From Chitinophaga nivalis (GTDB lineage Bacteria > Bacteroidota > Bacteroidia > Chitinophagales > Chitinophagaceae): a stretch of DNA of 64,000 bases. A program made the translations under genes and the position numbers. The notes beneath the pieces were generated by a model that was given only the letters and a program-made list of their open reading frames with translations, had not been told where the DNA came from and did not search any database. This document shows positions 45,037-54,219 of this stretch, piece after piece (position 1 is the stretch's first letter; every line of letters begins with the position of its first letter). The stretch is taken from positions 2,772,301-2,836,300 of the forward strand of contig NZ_JAPDNR010000001.1 of NCBI RefSeq assembly GCF_025989125.1, in the 5' to 3' direction.

Positions 45037-45060
45037 TGTGGTATTGATATTAAAATTCGT

Positions 45061-46305
45061 TTATTCGGCAATGTTATACTCTTTCAGTTTGCGGTACAGC
45101 GTTCTTTCAGAGATACCCAGATCGAGTGCTGCGTCTTTACGTTTTCCTTTGTGTTTTTTCAGCGCCTTTACAATCAGTTCTTTCTCCTTGTCGGCAATAG
45201 ACAGGGTTTCTTCTACTTCTTCATGCAGGTCTATTTTATTATCCTGCAGGATGATCGGCTGTGCGTTACCGATATTGGTGGCAGCAGGCGTATTTACTTC
45301 TGCAGTGGAAGGGTAGGTGTGCAGTACATGATTGTCGGGATGATGATATTCTGTAGGATGCGCCATACTGGGATTCTGCAGGATATCGAAGAACATTTTC
45401 TTTACTTCTGTTACATCTTTTTTCATGTCGAAGAACAGCTTGTAGAGAATGTCTCTTTCGCTGGCAAAGTCGTTGCCGCTTTGTTGCTGCGGCGCGGCGA
45501 GCATAGGCAGGCGGTTTACTTCCGGTATTTCCGGCAGGAAACGTTTCAGGTCACTGCCGGTCACCAGTTTATCGGAAGACAATACAGAAATCTGTTCTGC
45601 AATGTTTTTCAGTTCCCGCACATTTCCCCGCCACGGATAATTTACCAGCAGGGTACGTGCTTCTTCATCCAGCTGGATAGAAGGTGTTTTATATTTTTCA
45701 GAGAAGTCTACCGAGAATTTACGGAAGAGCAACGGAATATCTTCTTTGCGGTCGCGCAGGGCAGGTACGCGGATGGGGACCGTATTGAGCCGGTAATACA
45801 GGTCTTCCCTGAATTTACCGTGTTGTGTACGTTCCAGCAAATCGCGGTTGGTGGCGGCGATCACGCGTACATCTGTTTTCTGTACTTTGGAGGAACCTAC
45901 GCGGATGTATTCACCGGTTTCGAGTACACGTAATAAACGTGCCTGTGTTCCCAGCGGCATTTCCCCGATTTCATCCAGGAAAATGGTACCGCCGTTAACG
46001 GTTTCAAAATAACCTTTACGGCTATCCACAGCGCCGGTGAAAGAGCCTTTTTCATGGCCGAAAAGCTCCGAATCGATGGTGCCTTCCGGGATAGCGCCGC
46101 AGTTAACGGCGATAAACGGATTATGTTTACGGGCACTGAGTGCATGAATGATCTGTGAAAATACTTCCTTCCCTACGCCGCTTTCGCCGTTGATAAGCAC
46201 GGTGAGGTCCGTATTGGCTACCTGCACGGCTACCTGGAGCGCGTAATTCAGCGCGGGACTATTACCGATAATGCCAAACCTGTTTTTTATAGCCTGTATG
46301 TCCAT
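45061..46305 (-). CDS. Sigma-54-dependent transcription activator without receiver domain
   Basis: 414 residues. The AAA+ domain begins almost at the N-terminus (about 8-240): NGESGVGKEVFSQIIH (Walker A), HEKGSFTGAVDSRKG (loop that contacts sigma-54; GSFTGA instead of GAFTGA), TIFLDEIGEMP (Walker B) and YPWRGNVRELKN. A 100-residue linker follows, then a Fis-type HTH (KHKGKRKDAALDLGISERTLYRKLKEYNI). With no receiver, GAF or PAS domain, activity must be set by expression level or partner proteins. It is conserved next to lptE and miaB in this phylum. Confidence 0.9.
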   Translation of the reverse strand: MDIQAIKNRFGIIGNSPALNYALQVAVQVANTDLTVLINGESGVGKEVFSQIIHALSARKHNPFIAVNCGAIPEGTIDSELFGHEKGSFTGAVDSRKGYFETVNGGTIFLDEIGEMPLGTQARLLRVLETGEYIRVGSSKVQKTDVRVIAATNRDLLERTQHGKFREDLYYRLNTVPIRVPALRDRKEDIPLLFRKFSVDFSEKYKTPSIQLDEEARTLLVNYPWRGNVRELKNIAEQISVLSSDKLVTGSDLKRFLPEIPEVNRLPMLAAPQQQSGNDFASERDILYKLFFDMKKDVTEVKKMFFDILQNPSMAHPTEYHHPDNHVLHTYPSTAEVNTPAATNIGNAQPIILQDNKIDLHEEVEETLSIADKEKELIVKALKKHKGKRKDAALDLGISERTLYRKLKEYNIAE

Positions 46306-46366
46306 AAGCGGTTTATCTCCTGTTTGATGGTTAAAAATGTGTTATGCCAAAGGGGCGCTAAAACAA

Positions 46367-47779
46367 TCAGCTGATTGCTTTACCGATCAGTGTACCGGAA
46401 GTACAGCTTTCTACCTTCACCATAACATAATCTCCCTTTTTAAAGTTTTCTTTCGGGAATACGATTACTTTATTCTGATCATTGCGGCCATAGAGTTCTT
46501 CGGCAGATTTTTTGGAAGTGCCTTCTACCAGTACCTTGAAGGTTTTACCCAGGTCCTGCTGCATATTGCGCAGGGAGTTTTCGCGGTGAATGGCTACTAC
46601 TTCGGCGAGCCTTCTTTTCTTTACCTCTTCCGGAATATCATCCTGGTAGCGGCGCGCTGCGAGGGTGCCCGGCCGTTCGGAGTAGAAGTACATATATGCC
46701 AGGTCATACTGCACGTATTTCATCATGCTCATCGTATCCTGGTGGTCTTCTTCCGTTTCGGTACAGAAACCGGTGATGATGTCGGTAGACAGGCCGCAGT
46801 CGGGCAGCAACTCCCGGATACGCTTTACCTTACTGATATACCATTCTCTCGTATAGGTACGGTTCATCAGCTGTAATACCCGGCTGCTGCCGCTTTGCAC
46901 CGGCAGGTGGATATAGTTGCAGATGTTTTCATACCGTTGCATCACATACAACACTTCGTCGGTAATATCTTTCGGGTGAGAGGTGCTGAAACGTACCCGC
47001 AGCAACGGATCGATCTGGGCTACGCGTTCGAGCAGCATGGAGAACGTAACGGTTTCATCGCCGGCATCGTTGGTCCAGTAGTAGGAGTCTACGTTCTGGC
47101 CCAGGAGGGTTACTTCCCGGTAGCCGTTTTCAAACAGCTCTCTGGCTTCCCTGACGATAGAATAGGCGTCGCGGCTGCGTTCCCGGCCCCGGGTGAAGGG
47201 TACCACGCAGAAAGTACACATATTGTTACATCCCCGCATAATGGATACAAACGACGTTACGCCGTTGTTGTCCAGTCGGATCGGGCTGATGTCGCCATAG
47301 GTTTCTTCCCTGCTCAGCAATACGTTCACGGATTTCTGGCCGGTTTCCGCCTCTGCGATGAGGGCGGGTAAACTGCGGTAGGCATCCGGACCTACTACCA
47401 GGTCCACCAGCTTCTCTTCTTCCAGCAATTTGCCTTTCAGGCGTTCGGCCATGCAGCCTAATACACCTACGAGCAGGTTGGGAGTAGCGCGTTTTATCTG
47501 TTTGAACTCGGTGAGCCGCTTGCGTACGGTTTGTTCTGCTTTTTCCCGGATGGAACAGGTATTCAGGAGAATAAGACTGGCTTCTTCCACATTCCGGGTA
47601 GGACCATATCCTTCTCCACTCAGTATGGAGGCAACAATTTCACTATCATTGAAATTCATTGCACAACCATAGCTTTCTATATAAAACTTCTTATTAAATA
47701 CCTGAGTACTAGTCGTTTCAGGGGCAAAAGCTTCCCCCTGGCGGCTTTCATCATGTGCTTTGGTATCCTGATACAGCAT
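46367..47779 (-). CDS. miaB: tRNA-2-methylthio-N6-dimethylallyladenosine synthase
   Basis: 470 residues from the ATG at 47779; an upstream in-frame ATG at 47872 would add 31 atypical residues. N-terminal MTTase domain with its three cluster Cys (ESYGCAMN, LLNTCSIREKAE, LVGVLGCMAERL), the radical-SAM site RGCNNMCTFCVVPFTRGRERSR, and a C-terminal TRAM domain (KTFKVLVEGTSKKS ... GDYVMVKVESCTSGTLIG). It adds a methylthio group to i6A37 of tRNAs that read UNN codons. First gene of the miaB / activator / lptE / TPR / secG run. Confidence 0.95.
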   Translation of the reverse strand: MLYQDTKAHDESRQGEAFAPETTSTQVFNKKFYIESYGCAMNFNDSEIVASILSGEGYGPTRNVEEASLILLNTCSIREKAEQTVRKRLTEFKQIKRATPNLLVGVLGCMAERLKGKLLEEEKLVDLVVGPDAYRSLPALIAEAETGQKSVNVLLSREETYGDISPIRLDNNGVTSFVSIMRGCNNMCTFCVVPFTRGRERSRDAYSIVREARELFENGYREVTLLGQNVDSYYWTNDAGDETVTFSMLLERVAQIDPLLRVRFSTSHPKDITDEVLYVMQRYENICNYIHLPVQSGSSRVLQLMNRTYTREWYISKVKRIRELLPDCGLSTDIITGFCTETEEDHQDTMSMMKYVQYDLAYMYFYSERPGTLAARRYQDDIPEEVKKRRLAEVVAIHRENSLRNMQQDLGKTFKVLVEGTSKKSAEELYGRNDQNKVIVFPKENFKKGDYVMVKVESCTSGTLIGKAIS

Positions 47780-47875
47780 TTCCTGACAAAAATTTTGGTG
47801 GGCAAAAATAAGCAATAAAAACGGGAAAATGCCAGAATGGCAGATAAAAGAAATAGAATTACCCTTTCCCAAAAG

Positions 47876-47937
47876 TAAAACGCCTCTTCAGAAAAAGAAG
47901 GGCAGCGTAGAGCCGCTTTTATCTTTCCGAAGAGGCG
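47876..47937 (-). terminator. Terminator between the misnamed ATPase-like gene and miaB
   Basis: CGCCTCTTC (47881-47889) pairs with GAAGAGGCG (47929-47937) around a 39-nt loop that has its own weak hairpin; on the minus strand TTTTACTTTT follows. Confidence 0.65.
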
Positions 47938-47958
47938 CAGGAAGTAATTTCTTTTATA

Positions 47959-48465
47959 TTATGCCTGTCTGGCGGCGAGCTTGGATGCGAGCCAGCTGTC
48001 CTTTACAGGAATCAGCCAGTTGCTATCCAGTTCTGCTTTGGTAAGCACCGTGTTGTTGAGATAAAGGGTGTTTTCGTCGATATAACCTTTTTCCAGGGCG
48101 TAAGACAATTGCGCCATGGGTAACAGTTCTATCTTATCCTTTACCACAAAACCCAGCAGCAGCCGGTCAAACATATTTACTTCATATTGCCTTTCGATGC
48201 TTTTGATGATGCGTACCGAGCTGTCGGTACTGCAACCGCTGACGGTGGTCTGGCTTTCGTCTGCCAGTAATACAATCACCTGGTTCATGATCACCTGGCC
48301 CCATCCTTTCACCGGCGCACCGTGGGCATTCCACTGGCCGGTAAACTGTTCGAGTTGTTCGTTGATCTCCGCTATTTCCCGCTCATTGAATGGCCTGTTA
48401 CTCTGGTATATCCAAACCCTGGAGGCCGGAGAAAAGCCTGCAGGAAAAAATGTATGCTTGTTCAT
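47959..48465 (-). CDS. Conserved Bacteroidota protein (often misnamed ABC transporter ATPase)
   Basis: 168 residues from the ATG at 48465; an ATG at 48483 would add 6 residues. There is no Walker A, Walker B or ABC signature, so the name it usually carries in databases is not supported. Conserved-looking parts: RVWIYQSNRPFNEREIAEIN, WNAHGAPVKGWGQVIMNQVIVLLADE, and YEVNMFDRLLLGFVVKDKIELLPM. It looks like a small soluble alpha/beta protein. TAAATTTG at 48478-48471 lies 5 nt before 48465, suggesting a nearly leaderless transcript. Confidence 0.75.
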   Translation of the reverse strand: MNKHTFFPAGFSPASRVWIYQSNRPFNEREIAEINEQLEQFTGQWNAHGAPVKGWGQVIMNQVIVLLADESQTTVSGCSTDSSVRIIKSIERQYEVNMFDRLLLGFVVKDKIELLPMAQLSYALEKGYIDENTLYLNNTVLTKAELDSNWLIPVKDSWLASKLAARQA

Positions 48466-48470
48466 AAATA

Positions 48471-48478
48471 CAAATTTA
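48471..48478 (-). promoter_or_regulatory. Possible -7 element just before the start at 48465
   Basis: TAAATTTG on the minus strand matches TAnnTTTG and ends 5 nt before the ATG. No good -33 element was found, so support is partial. Confidence 0.35.
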
Positions 48479-48583
48479 GGCATTTACGCTGGAAGGAGGA
48501 CGCATTTGCCCCCTTACTTCCCTGATTCGTCTCTTGTTGCTGGTGTATCGCCTCGTTGGCGGGCATCTACCTATATGGCATTA

Positions 48584-49363
48584 TTATGCCATGCTTTGCG
48601 CAATCATTTCTGCGATATCCAATACTTTCACATCGTCTTCTTTACCGGATTCCTTCACGCCGTCTGTGAGCATGGTCATACAAAAAGGACAGTTGGAGGC
48701 AATCACGGTGGCGCCGGTATCTACGGCTTCTTTACCCCGGTCGGCATTGATCCGGATGGTTCCTTTTTCTTCTTCCTTGAACATCTGGGCGCCACCGGCA
48801 CCACAGCACAAACCTTTACTGCGGCAACGCTTCATCTCTATCAGCTCTGCATCCAGTATTTCCAGTACTTTTCGGGGTGCTTCATAAATATCGTTGGCCC
48901 GTCCGAGGTAGCAGGAGTCGTGGTAGGTGATTTTTTTGCCTTTGAAAGTGCCGCCACCCTGCAGTTTGATTTTTCCTTCATCGATGAGCGACTGCAGGAA
49001 AGTAGTGTGGTGAATCACTTCATAGTTGCCGCCGAGGTCGGGATATTCATTTTTGAGCGTATTGAAACAGTGCGGGCAGGCCGTTACTATTTTCTTTACG
49101 CCGTACATATTCAGTAATTGTATGTTGTTCTGGGCCATCATCTGAAAGATGAATTCATTACCGGCTCTTCTGGCCGGATCACCGGTGCAGCTTTCTTCCT
49201 TGCCCAGGATGGCGAATTGTACGCCTACTTTATCTAATATGGTAGCAAATGCTTTGGTAATTTTTTGTGCACGCTGATCGAAGCTGCCGGCGCAGCCTAC
49301 CCAGAACAGTACTTCCGGTGTTTCTCCATTTGCGGCATATTCTGCCATTGTCTTTATATACAT
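48584..49363 (-). CDS. CCG-domain Fe-S oxidoreductase subunit
   Basis: 259 residues. Two cysteine-rich CCG motifs: VTACPHCFNTLKNEYP (first) and HDSCYLGRANDIYEAPRKVLE followed by MKRCRSKGLCCGAGGAQMF (second). ILGKEESCTGDPARRAGNE is also family typical. Such subunits (HdrB / GlpC / LutA type) carry a special Fe-S cluster and pass electrons to thiols or quinones. A second ATG at 49348 (MAEYAANGE) may be the true start. It pairs with the membrane Fe-S subunit that ends 49 nt upstream. Confidence 0.88.
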   Translation of the reverse strand: MYIKTMAEYAANGETPEVLFWVGCAGSFDQRAQKITKAFATILDKVGVQFAILGKEESCTGDPARRAGNEFIFQMMAQNNIQLLNMYGVKKIVTACPHCFNTLKNEYPDLGGNYEVIHHTTFLQSLIDEGKIKLQGGGTFKGKKITYHDSCYLGRANDIYEAPRKVLEILDAELIEMKRCRSKGLCCGAGGAQMFKEEEKGTIRINADRGKEAVDTGATVIASNCPFCMTMLTDGVKESGKEDDVKVLDIAEMIAQSMA

Positions 49364-49412
49364 GTGCTGTTTTTATCGATAGATGAATACAAGGGAAAAG
49401 GGCGGTAGCCGA

Positions 49413-50735
49413 TTATCCGTTTATTTCCATGGCCCATTTATCGCGGTCGTCCATACTGAATTTCCAGGGAGCCATATTGTTTTCGATATTGCTGAACATC
49501 CCGGTCCATTCTGCCGGAGCGTTGGATTCTTCCATCACCAGGTGACGGCGCAGCTGCAGGATGATATCCAGCGGGCTGATACTCACCGGGCATTCCTGTA
49601 CACAGGCGTTGCAGGTAGTGCAGGCGCGCAGTTCTTCTTCTTTGATATAATCGCGGAGCAGGGTTTTGCTGTCGTCGGTGAAAGTGCCGTTGGCCGTGAT
49701 GTTGCGGCCTACTTCTTCCAGGCGGTCGCGGGTATCCATCATGATTTTACGGGGTGATAATAATTTGCCGGTGATATTGGCGGGGCAGGCGGCGCTGCAG
49801 CGGCCACATTCGGTGCAGCTGTAGGCGTCGAGCAGATTTTTCCAGGTGAGGTCAAATACATCTTTGGCGCCAAACTTCGGCATGGTATCGCTGGCAGGCG
49901 CATTGGCGGCCAGTTCCGGCTGTAACATCAGCTGTACTTCCTGTTGTACGGCCGGCATATTCTCCATTTCTCCTTTCGGTTCCAGGCTGGCATAATAAGC
50001 ATTCGGAAAGGCGAGTATAATATGCAGGTGCTTGGAGTAGGGGAGATAGTTCAGGAAACACAGGATACCCACAATGTGCAGCCACCAGCAACCCCGTTCT
50101 ATCAGTACCAGCGTACCGTCGGAGAAGCCGCTGAACAGCGGGGTAAACAGGCCGGATACCAGCAGGTTGCCGGTAACGGCGTAATGTTCCACACCTCTTG
50201 CCTGCAGTGCCTGGTCGGCCGCATTCATGGTCAGGAACAACACCATCAGCACGATTTCCGTGATCAGGATGTAGTTGGCGTCGGAACGGGGCCACCCATC
50301 CAGGTCTTTACTGATAAAGCGTTTCAGCTTAAGGATATTTCTGCGCACGAAGAAGATGGCACAACCGGCTAATACCAGTGCCGCCAATACTTCAAATGCA
50401 CCGACTAATACCGGATATAAACTTCCCAATACGGGAACGAATAAACGATGTTGTCCCAGAATACCGTCCAGGATAATTTCCAGGATTTCGATATTCACAA
50501 TCAGGAAGCCGGCATACACGAAGAAGTGCAGGATGGCAACGAGCGGGTTGCGGAACATTTTTTTCTGACCGAAAGCCAGCAGGAATACATTTTTCCACCT
50601 GAGATCGGGGTGATCATTCAGGTCTTTATCTCGGCCCAGCAGGATATTTCTCCTTATCTGGCGCACCTTTTTCGAGAAAAGATAAACGGCTGCCGCAAAG
50701 AGAATTACAAATAACAACTCTTGTACTATTCGCAT
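49413..50735 (-). CDS. Membrane-bound 4Fe-4S electron-transfer subunit
   Basis: 440 residues. About five or six transmembrane helices (residues 5-20, 70-90, 105-130, 155-175, 215-235) form a NarI/HdrE-like b-type domain. Two ferredoxin motifs follow: CTECGRCSAACPA (about 310) and CTTCNACVQECPVSI (about 370). It probably passes electrons between the quinone pool and the CCG subunit encoded next. The pair is conserved in Bacteroidota. The electron donor is unknown; an electron-transfer-flavoprotein or acyl-CoA link is possible. Confidence 0.87.
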   Translation of the reverse strand: MRIVQELLFVILFAAAVYLFSKKVRQIRRNILLGRDKDLNDHPDLRWKNVFLLAFGQKKMFRNPLVAILHFFVYAGFLIVNIEILEIILDGILGQHRLFVPVLGSLYPVLVGAFEVLAALVLAGCAIFFVRRNILKLKRFISKDLDGWPRSDANYILITEIVLMVLFLTMNAADQALQARGVEHYAVTGNLLVSGLFTPLFSGFSDGTLVLIERGCWWLHIVGILCFLNYLPYSKHLHIILAFPNAYYASLEPKGEMENMPAVQQEVQLMLQPELAANAPASDTMPKFGAKDVFDLTWKNLLDAYSCTECGRCSAACPANITGKLLSPRKIMMDTRDRLEEVGRNITANGTFTDDSKTLLRDYIKEEELRACTTCNACVQECPVSISPLDIILQLRRHLVMEESNAPAEWTGMFSNIENNMAPWKFSMDDRDKWAMEING

Positions 50736-50833
50736 TATTTCAGATTTGACACCCTAATTTATGTTTTTTTTAGGTATCCACATTTAGCCACAGTATTTTT
50801 AGCGCAAAAGCGAACAGCTAAAGCCGAATTACT

Positions 50834-50841
50834 TATTTTTG
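50834..50841 (+). promoter_or_regulatory. -7 element 5 nt before the phosphoribosyltransferase start
   Basis: TATTTTTG matches TAnnTTTG and is followed by 5 nt and the ATG at 50847, which predicts a leaderless mRNA. The -33 element is poor. Confidence 0.45.
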
Positions 50842-50846
50842 CGGGC

Positions 50847-51344
50847 ATGGAAAGCAGGAACATCATTCTTACGAAGGATATTATTCAGAAAAAAATAGAA
50901 CGTATCGCTTACGAAATCTATGAACTGAACAGCGATGGTACCGATATCATCCTGGCCGGTATCTGGGATCGGGGCGTGATCATCGCCCATAAAATTGCTG
51001 CCATCCTGCAGCAGATCTCTCCGTTGAAGATTCAGATTATTGAGCTGCGGCTGAATAAACAACAGCCTGGTGAAGTAACGGTTTCCGAGGATATTGACTT
51101 CAATGATAAAGTAGTGGTGGTGGTAGATGATGTTGCCAACTCCGGCCGTACCATGTTATATGCCCTGAAACCCCTGTTGCAATTTCTTCCTAAAAAAATA
51201 CAAACGGCTGTACTGGTAGACCGCCGGCACAAATCATTTCCTTTATCCGTGGATTTTGTAGGTTATTCCCTGGCTACCACCTTGCAGGATATGGTGTTGG
51301 TGGAGATGAACGGAGAAGAAATCATTTCCGCTTATTTTGAATAA
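50847..51344 (+). CDS. Phosphoribosyltransferase-domain protein (PyrR-like)
   Basis: 165 residues from the ATG at 50847; the frame is open upstream but that stretch is untypical and contains the promoter. Type I PRTase fold: IILAGIWDRGVIIAHKIAAIL near 30-50, then the PRPP loop VVVVDDVANSGRTMLYAL at about 90-107 with the two acidic residues, and VDRRHKSFPLSVDFVGYSLATTL as the C-terminal hood. This matches PyrR-type bifunctional proteins (uracil phosphoribosyltransferase and pyr regulator), but no pyr genes are adjacent, so the exact base and any regulatory role are open. Confidence 0.8.
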   Translation: MESRNIILTKDIIQKKIERIAYEIYELNSDGTDIILAGIWDRGVIIAHKIAAILQQISPLKIQIIELRLNKQQPGEVTVSEDIDFNDKVVVVVDDVANSGRTMLYALKPLLQFLPKKIQTAVLVDRRHKSFPLSVDFVGYSLATTLQDMVLVEMNGEEIISAYFE

Positions 51345-52286
51345 TCAGAAATAGACCGCATGTACTTTTACCTGACCGCGGGAGTTGATCTCCAGTGCCG
51401 GTGCAGGAAATTTCAACATATTCAGTACCTGAAACAATACCCTGACGCCTTTGCGGCGGGTGGGGATTTTAGTGAAGTCCACATCCGGTGACAGGTAAAA
51501 TTGCCGGATACGCGGGTTGCCGCTGTAGTCATGGTGTACGCCTTTCTGATCGGTCCAGGTATTATCCCGGCCGCCATACATATCGGCGGCGCCCATGCCT
51601 GCTGCAATATTCAGCCATTTGGGCAGCCAGCTGTTTTTGTTGAAGGAATGGAGATTGACGGAAAGCCAGTAGGTTTGTCCATTGTAGTCTTTCAGCATTC
51701 TTTCCAGGTAGGTAGTGCCGAAAAGCTCGTTTGTCTTGCGTTTTAACGCGGGCTCCTCATATTGTACCGGATGGAAGGAAAATTTCAGTTGTATCCGTTG
51801 TTCATCCCATGCCAGCTCCTGACCGATGAGCAGAGCGGCTCCTATGGCATTGGCGCCCATATCGCCCCAGGAAAACCCCCATTTACCGGAGTAGCCATCG
51901 AGTATTTCAATCACCGACTGATAGGCGAGGCCGCTCAATCCTCCGATCCAGATCTGTTGCCGGCGTGGTAAGCCCGACCAGCGCCACATTTCCCGGTTAT
52001 ATTTTCCGATAAAATAAGCACTGAAAACATGGCCGGCTTTATCCATCTGGTTCCATTCACCCATGTCATTAAAAAAGTGGAAAGACGTTTTGGGATAGTC
52101 TTTATACCAGGCTTTGTTAAGGGCCATCAGGCCGGAGGTATACAGTACGGCCGTGGTGCCGCTGAGCATCCACACCCGGGAAGGCAGGGTGGTATCCGGC
52201 AGGGTGGTGAAAGTAACGCGCTCCTGGGCGGAGCTGTGATGCACACCATACAACAGGAAAGCCAGGATAATCAGCGGATACTTCAT
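51345..52286 (-). CDS. Membrane-associated DUF2279 protein
   Basis: 313 residues. Signal peptide ending SSAQE (about 21). The DUF2279 core is recognisable: FFNDMGEWNQMDKAGHVFSAYFIGKYNREMWRW, then WIGGLSGLAYQSVIEILDGYSGKWGFSWGDMGANAIGAALLIGQEL with conserved Asp/Gly. The C-terminal half is a beta-rich Bacteroidota extension ending VKVHAVYF, as in outer-membrane proteins. Probably envelope located, function unknown. Its stop abuts that of the convergent phosphoribosyltransferase gene with no gap. Confidence 0.8.
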   Translation of the reverse strand: MKYPLIILAFLLYGVHHSSAQERVTFTTLPDTTLPSRVWMLSGTTAVLYTSGLMALNKAWYKDYPKTSFHFFNDMGEWNQMDKAGHVFSAYFIGKYNREMWRWSGLPRRQQIWIGGLSGLAYQSVIEILDGYSGKWGFSWGDMGANAIGAALLIGQELAWDEQRIQLKFSFHPVQYEEPALKRKTNELFGTTYLERMLKDYNGQTYWLSVNLHSFNKNSWLPKWLNIAAGMGAADMYGGRDNTWTDQKGVHHDYSGNPRIRQFYLSPDVDFTKIPTRRKGVRVLFQVLNMLKFPAPALEINSRGQVKVHAVYF

Positions 52287-52296
52287 GCAGGTGTAT

Positions 52297-52348
52297 AAAA
52301 CAGGACCGGGAATGCGGTTGTTAATAGGTACACACCTGCATTCCCGGT
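52297..52348 (-). terminator. Terminator of the phosphohexomutase gene
   Basis: ACCGGGAATGC (52305-52315) pairs with GCATTCCCGGT (52338-52348); on the minus strand CCTGTTTTAT follows. It lies 22 nt past the stop at 52371. Confidence 0.75.
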
Positions 52349-52370
52349 TCCATATGAACTGTTACAGTAA

Positions 52371-54095
52371 TTATTTCAGGTGCATATCCTGAATGATACC
52401 TTCTATTTTACGATCCAATATCGCCGTTACGTCGTCAAATGCGGCAACGTCGGACAGTGGTGCATTCACGCTGAAATAGAATTTAATCTTCGGTTCAGTA
52501 CCGGATGGACGGGCAGATATTTTGCTGCCATCTTCCAGGAGAAACTGCAGTACATTGGATTTCGGCAGTTCCAGTGGTTTGATTTCACCGGTGCGGATAT
52601 CCTTTACCTGTTGCAGCTGGTAATCGAAGAGGGTTACTACCGGCGAGCCATTGATGGTTGCGGGCGGATTTTCGCGGTAGCCACGCATCATCTCTGCAAT
52701 TTCGTCGGCGCCTTTCATTCCTTTTTTAGTGATGGAAATGAGGTGCTCTTTATAATAACCGTACTGGATATAGATATCGATCAGCTGCTCGAACAGGGAT
52801 TTGCCCTGACTACGGGCATAGGCGGCCATTTCACAGATCATAGCTACAGAAGATACGGCATCTTTATCCCGTACATTGTTGCCGATCATGTAACCGTATG
52901 ATTCTTCACCACCGCAGATAAAGTTTTCCTGTGGCTCTTTCCGGCGGATCAGGTCAGCGATCCACTTGAAACCGGTGAGTACATTATAGCAGTTGACATT
53001 GTTTTTGGCTGCAAATACATCAATGAGGTCAGATGTTACCACGGTTTTGGCAACAAAGTCCTGCGGTTTGGCGAGGCCTTTGCGTTTGCGGCCTTCAATG
53101 ATGTAGTTGAACAGGAGCGCACCGGTCTGGTTACCATTCAGCAGTATCCATTCGCCTTTCAGGTCTTTAACGGCAATGCCTACACGGTCAGCGTCGGGGT
53201 CGGTTCCCAGCAGTATATCCGCATCCAGTTCCCTGGCTTTTTTCAGGCCCAGGCTCATGGCTTCTGCTTCTTCGGGGTTAGGATACACCACGGTTGGGAA
53301 ATTGCCATCCGGGGTAGCCTGCTCCGTTACAATGTTTACATTGGTGAAGCCGTATGCCAGTAATACCTCGGGTACCTGGGTAATACCGGTACCATGAATC
53401 GGGGTATATACGATTTTCAGGTCGTGTTGTTGTTTGTTGATATCCGGGTTGATGGATAAGCTGAGGAGTTCCTGCTGATAAGCGAGATCTATTTCTTTAC
53501 CGATGAGGGTAATATTGGCTTCGCCGCCGCTCCATTTCACTTCATCCGGAGAAGTAATGTTTTCCACTTCCCGGATCACATTGGCGTCATGCGGTGGTAC
53601 CAGCTGTGCTCCGTCGTTCCAGTAGGCTTTGTAGCCGCTGTATTCTTTCGGGTTGTGGGAGGCGGTTAATACCACACCTCCGTGGCACTGCAGGTGGCGG
53701 ATGGTGAAAGACAGCTCCGGTGTAGGACGCAGGCTTTCAAAGAGAAATACTTTAATCCCGTTGGCTGCAAACACATTGGCTACGGTTTCTGCAAAATAGC
53801 GGGCGTTATTACGACTATCGTGTGCAATGGCTACTTTTACTTCGCCGGGAAATGCTTTTTTCAGGTAGTTGGAAAAGCCCTGGGTAGCCATACCAACGGT
53901 ATATTTATTCATGCGGTTCGTACCTACTCCCATGATGCCCCTGAGCCCGCCGGTACCGAATTCGAGGTTGCGGTAAAAGGCATCATTGAGTTCATCGGGG
54001 TTGCCTGCCTGCATTTGTTTCAGTGTGGCAACTGTCTCCGCGTCATAATTGCCGTTGAGCCACTGCGCTACTTTGTTTTGAATATTAATATCCAT
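52371..54095 (-). CDS. Phospho-sugar mutase (phosphoglucomutase/phosphomannomutase family)
   Basis: 574 residues, the long form of the alpha-D-phosphohexomutase family. Active-site Ser146 lies in VVLTASHNPKEYSGYKAYWNDGAQL; the metal loop is GTDPDADRVGIAV; the sugar loop is ICGGEESYGYM; the phosphate loop is SARPSGTEPKIKFYF near the C-terminus. The enzyme moves phosphate between C1 and C6 of hexoses for glycogen, trehalose or nucleotide-sugar pathways. Which sugar it prefers cannot be told. Monocistronic, divergent from pcm. Confidence 0.94.
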   Translation of the reverse strand: MDINIQNKVAQWLNGNYDAETVATLKQMQAGNPDELNDAFYRNLEFGTGGLRGIMGVGTNRMNKYTVGMATQGFSNYLKKAFPGEVKVAIAHDSRNNARYFAETVANVFAANGIKVFLFESLRPTPELSFTIRHLQCHGGVVLTASHNPKEYSGYKAYWNDGAQLVPPHDANVIREVENITSPDEVKWSGGEANITLIGKEIDLAYQQELLSLSINPDINKQQHDLKIVYTPIHGTGITQVPEVLLAYGFTNVNIVTEQATPDGNFPTVVYPNPEEAEAMSLGLKKARELDADILLGTDPDADRVGIAVKDLKGEWILLNGNQTGALLFNYIIEGRKRKGLAKPQDFVAKTVVTSDLIDVFAAKNNVNCYNVLTGFKWIADLIRRKEPQENFICGGEESYGYMIGNNVRDKDAVSSVAMICEMAAYARSQGKSLFEQLIDIYIQYGYYKEHLISITKKGMKGADEIAEMMRGYRENPPATINGSPVVTLFDYQLQQVKDIRTGEIKPLELPKSNVLQFLLEDGSKISARPSGTEPKIKFYFSVNAPLSDVAAFDDVTAILDRKIEGIIQDMHLK

Positions 54096-54185
54096 GGTCT
54101 TCTTTTTAATGAGCCATCCTGCTCAAATGGATTGTAAAGTAAAAATAAAAAAACGAATGTGGGAAATTCCAAATCTTAAAATTCA

Positions 54186-54214
54186 TTGAAAATCGCCCGT
54201 ATTGGTTAATTTTG
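54186..54214 (+). promoter_or_regulatory. Promoter of pcm giving a leaderless transcript
   Basis: TTG at 54186-54188, 18 nt, TAATTTTG at 54207-54214, then 5 nt and the ATG at 54220. Confidence 0.55.
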
Positions 54215-54219
54215 TGGGT

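Noticed and set aside
47959..48465. ABC transporter ATPase
   Set aside because: No Walker A, Walker B or signature motif is present in the 168 residues.
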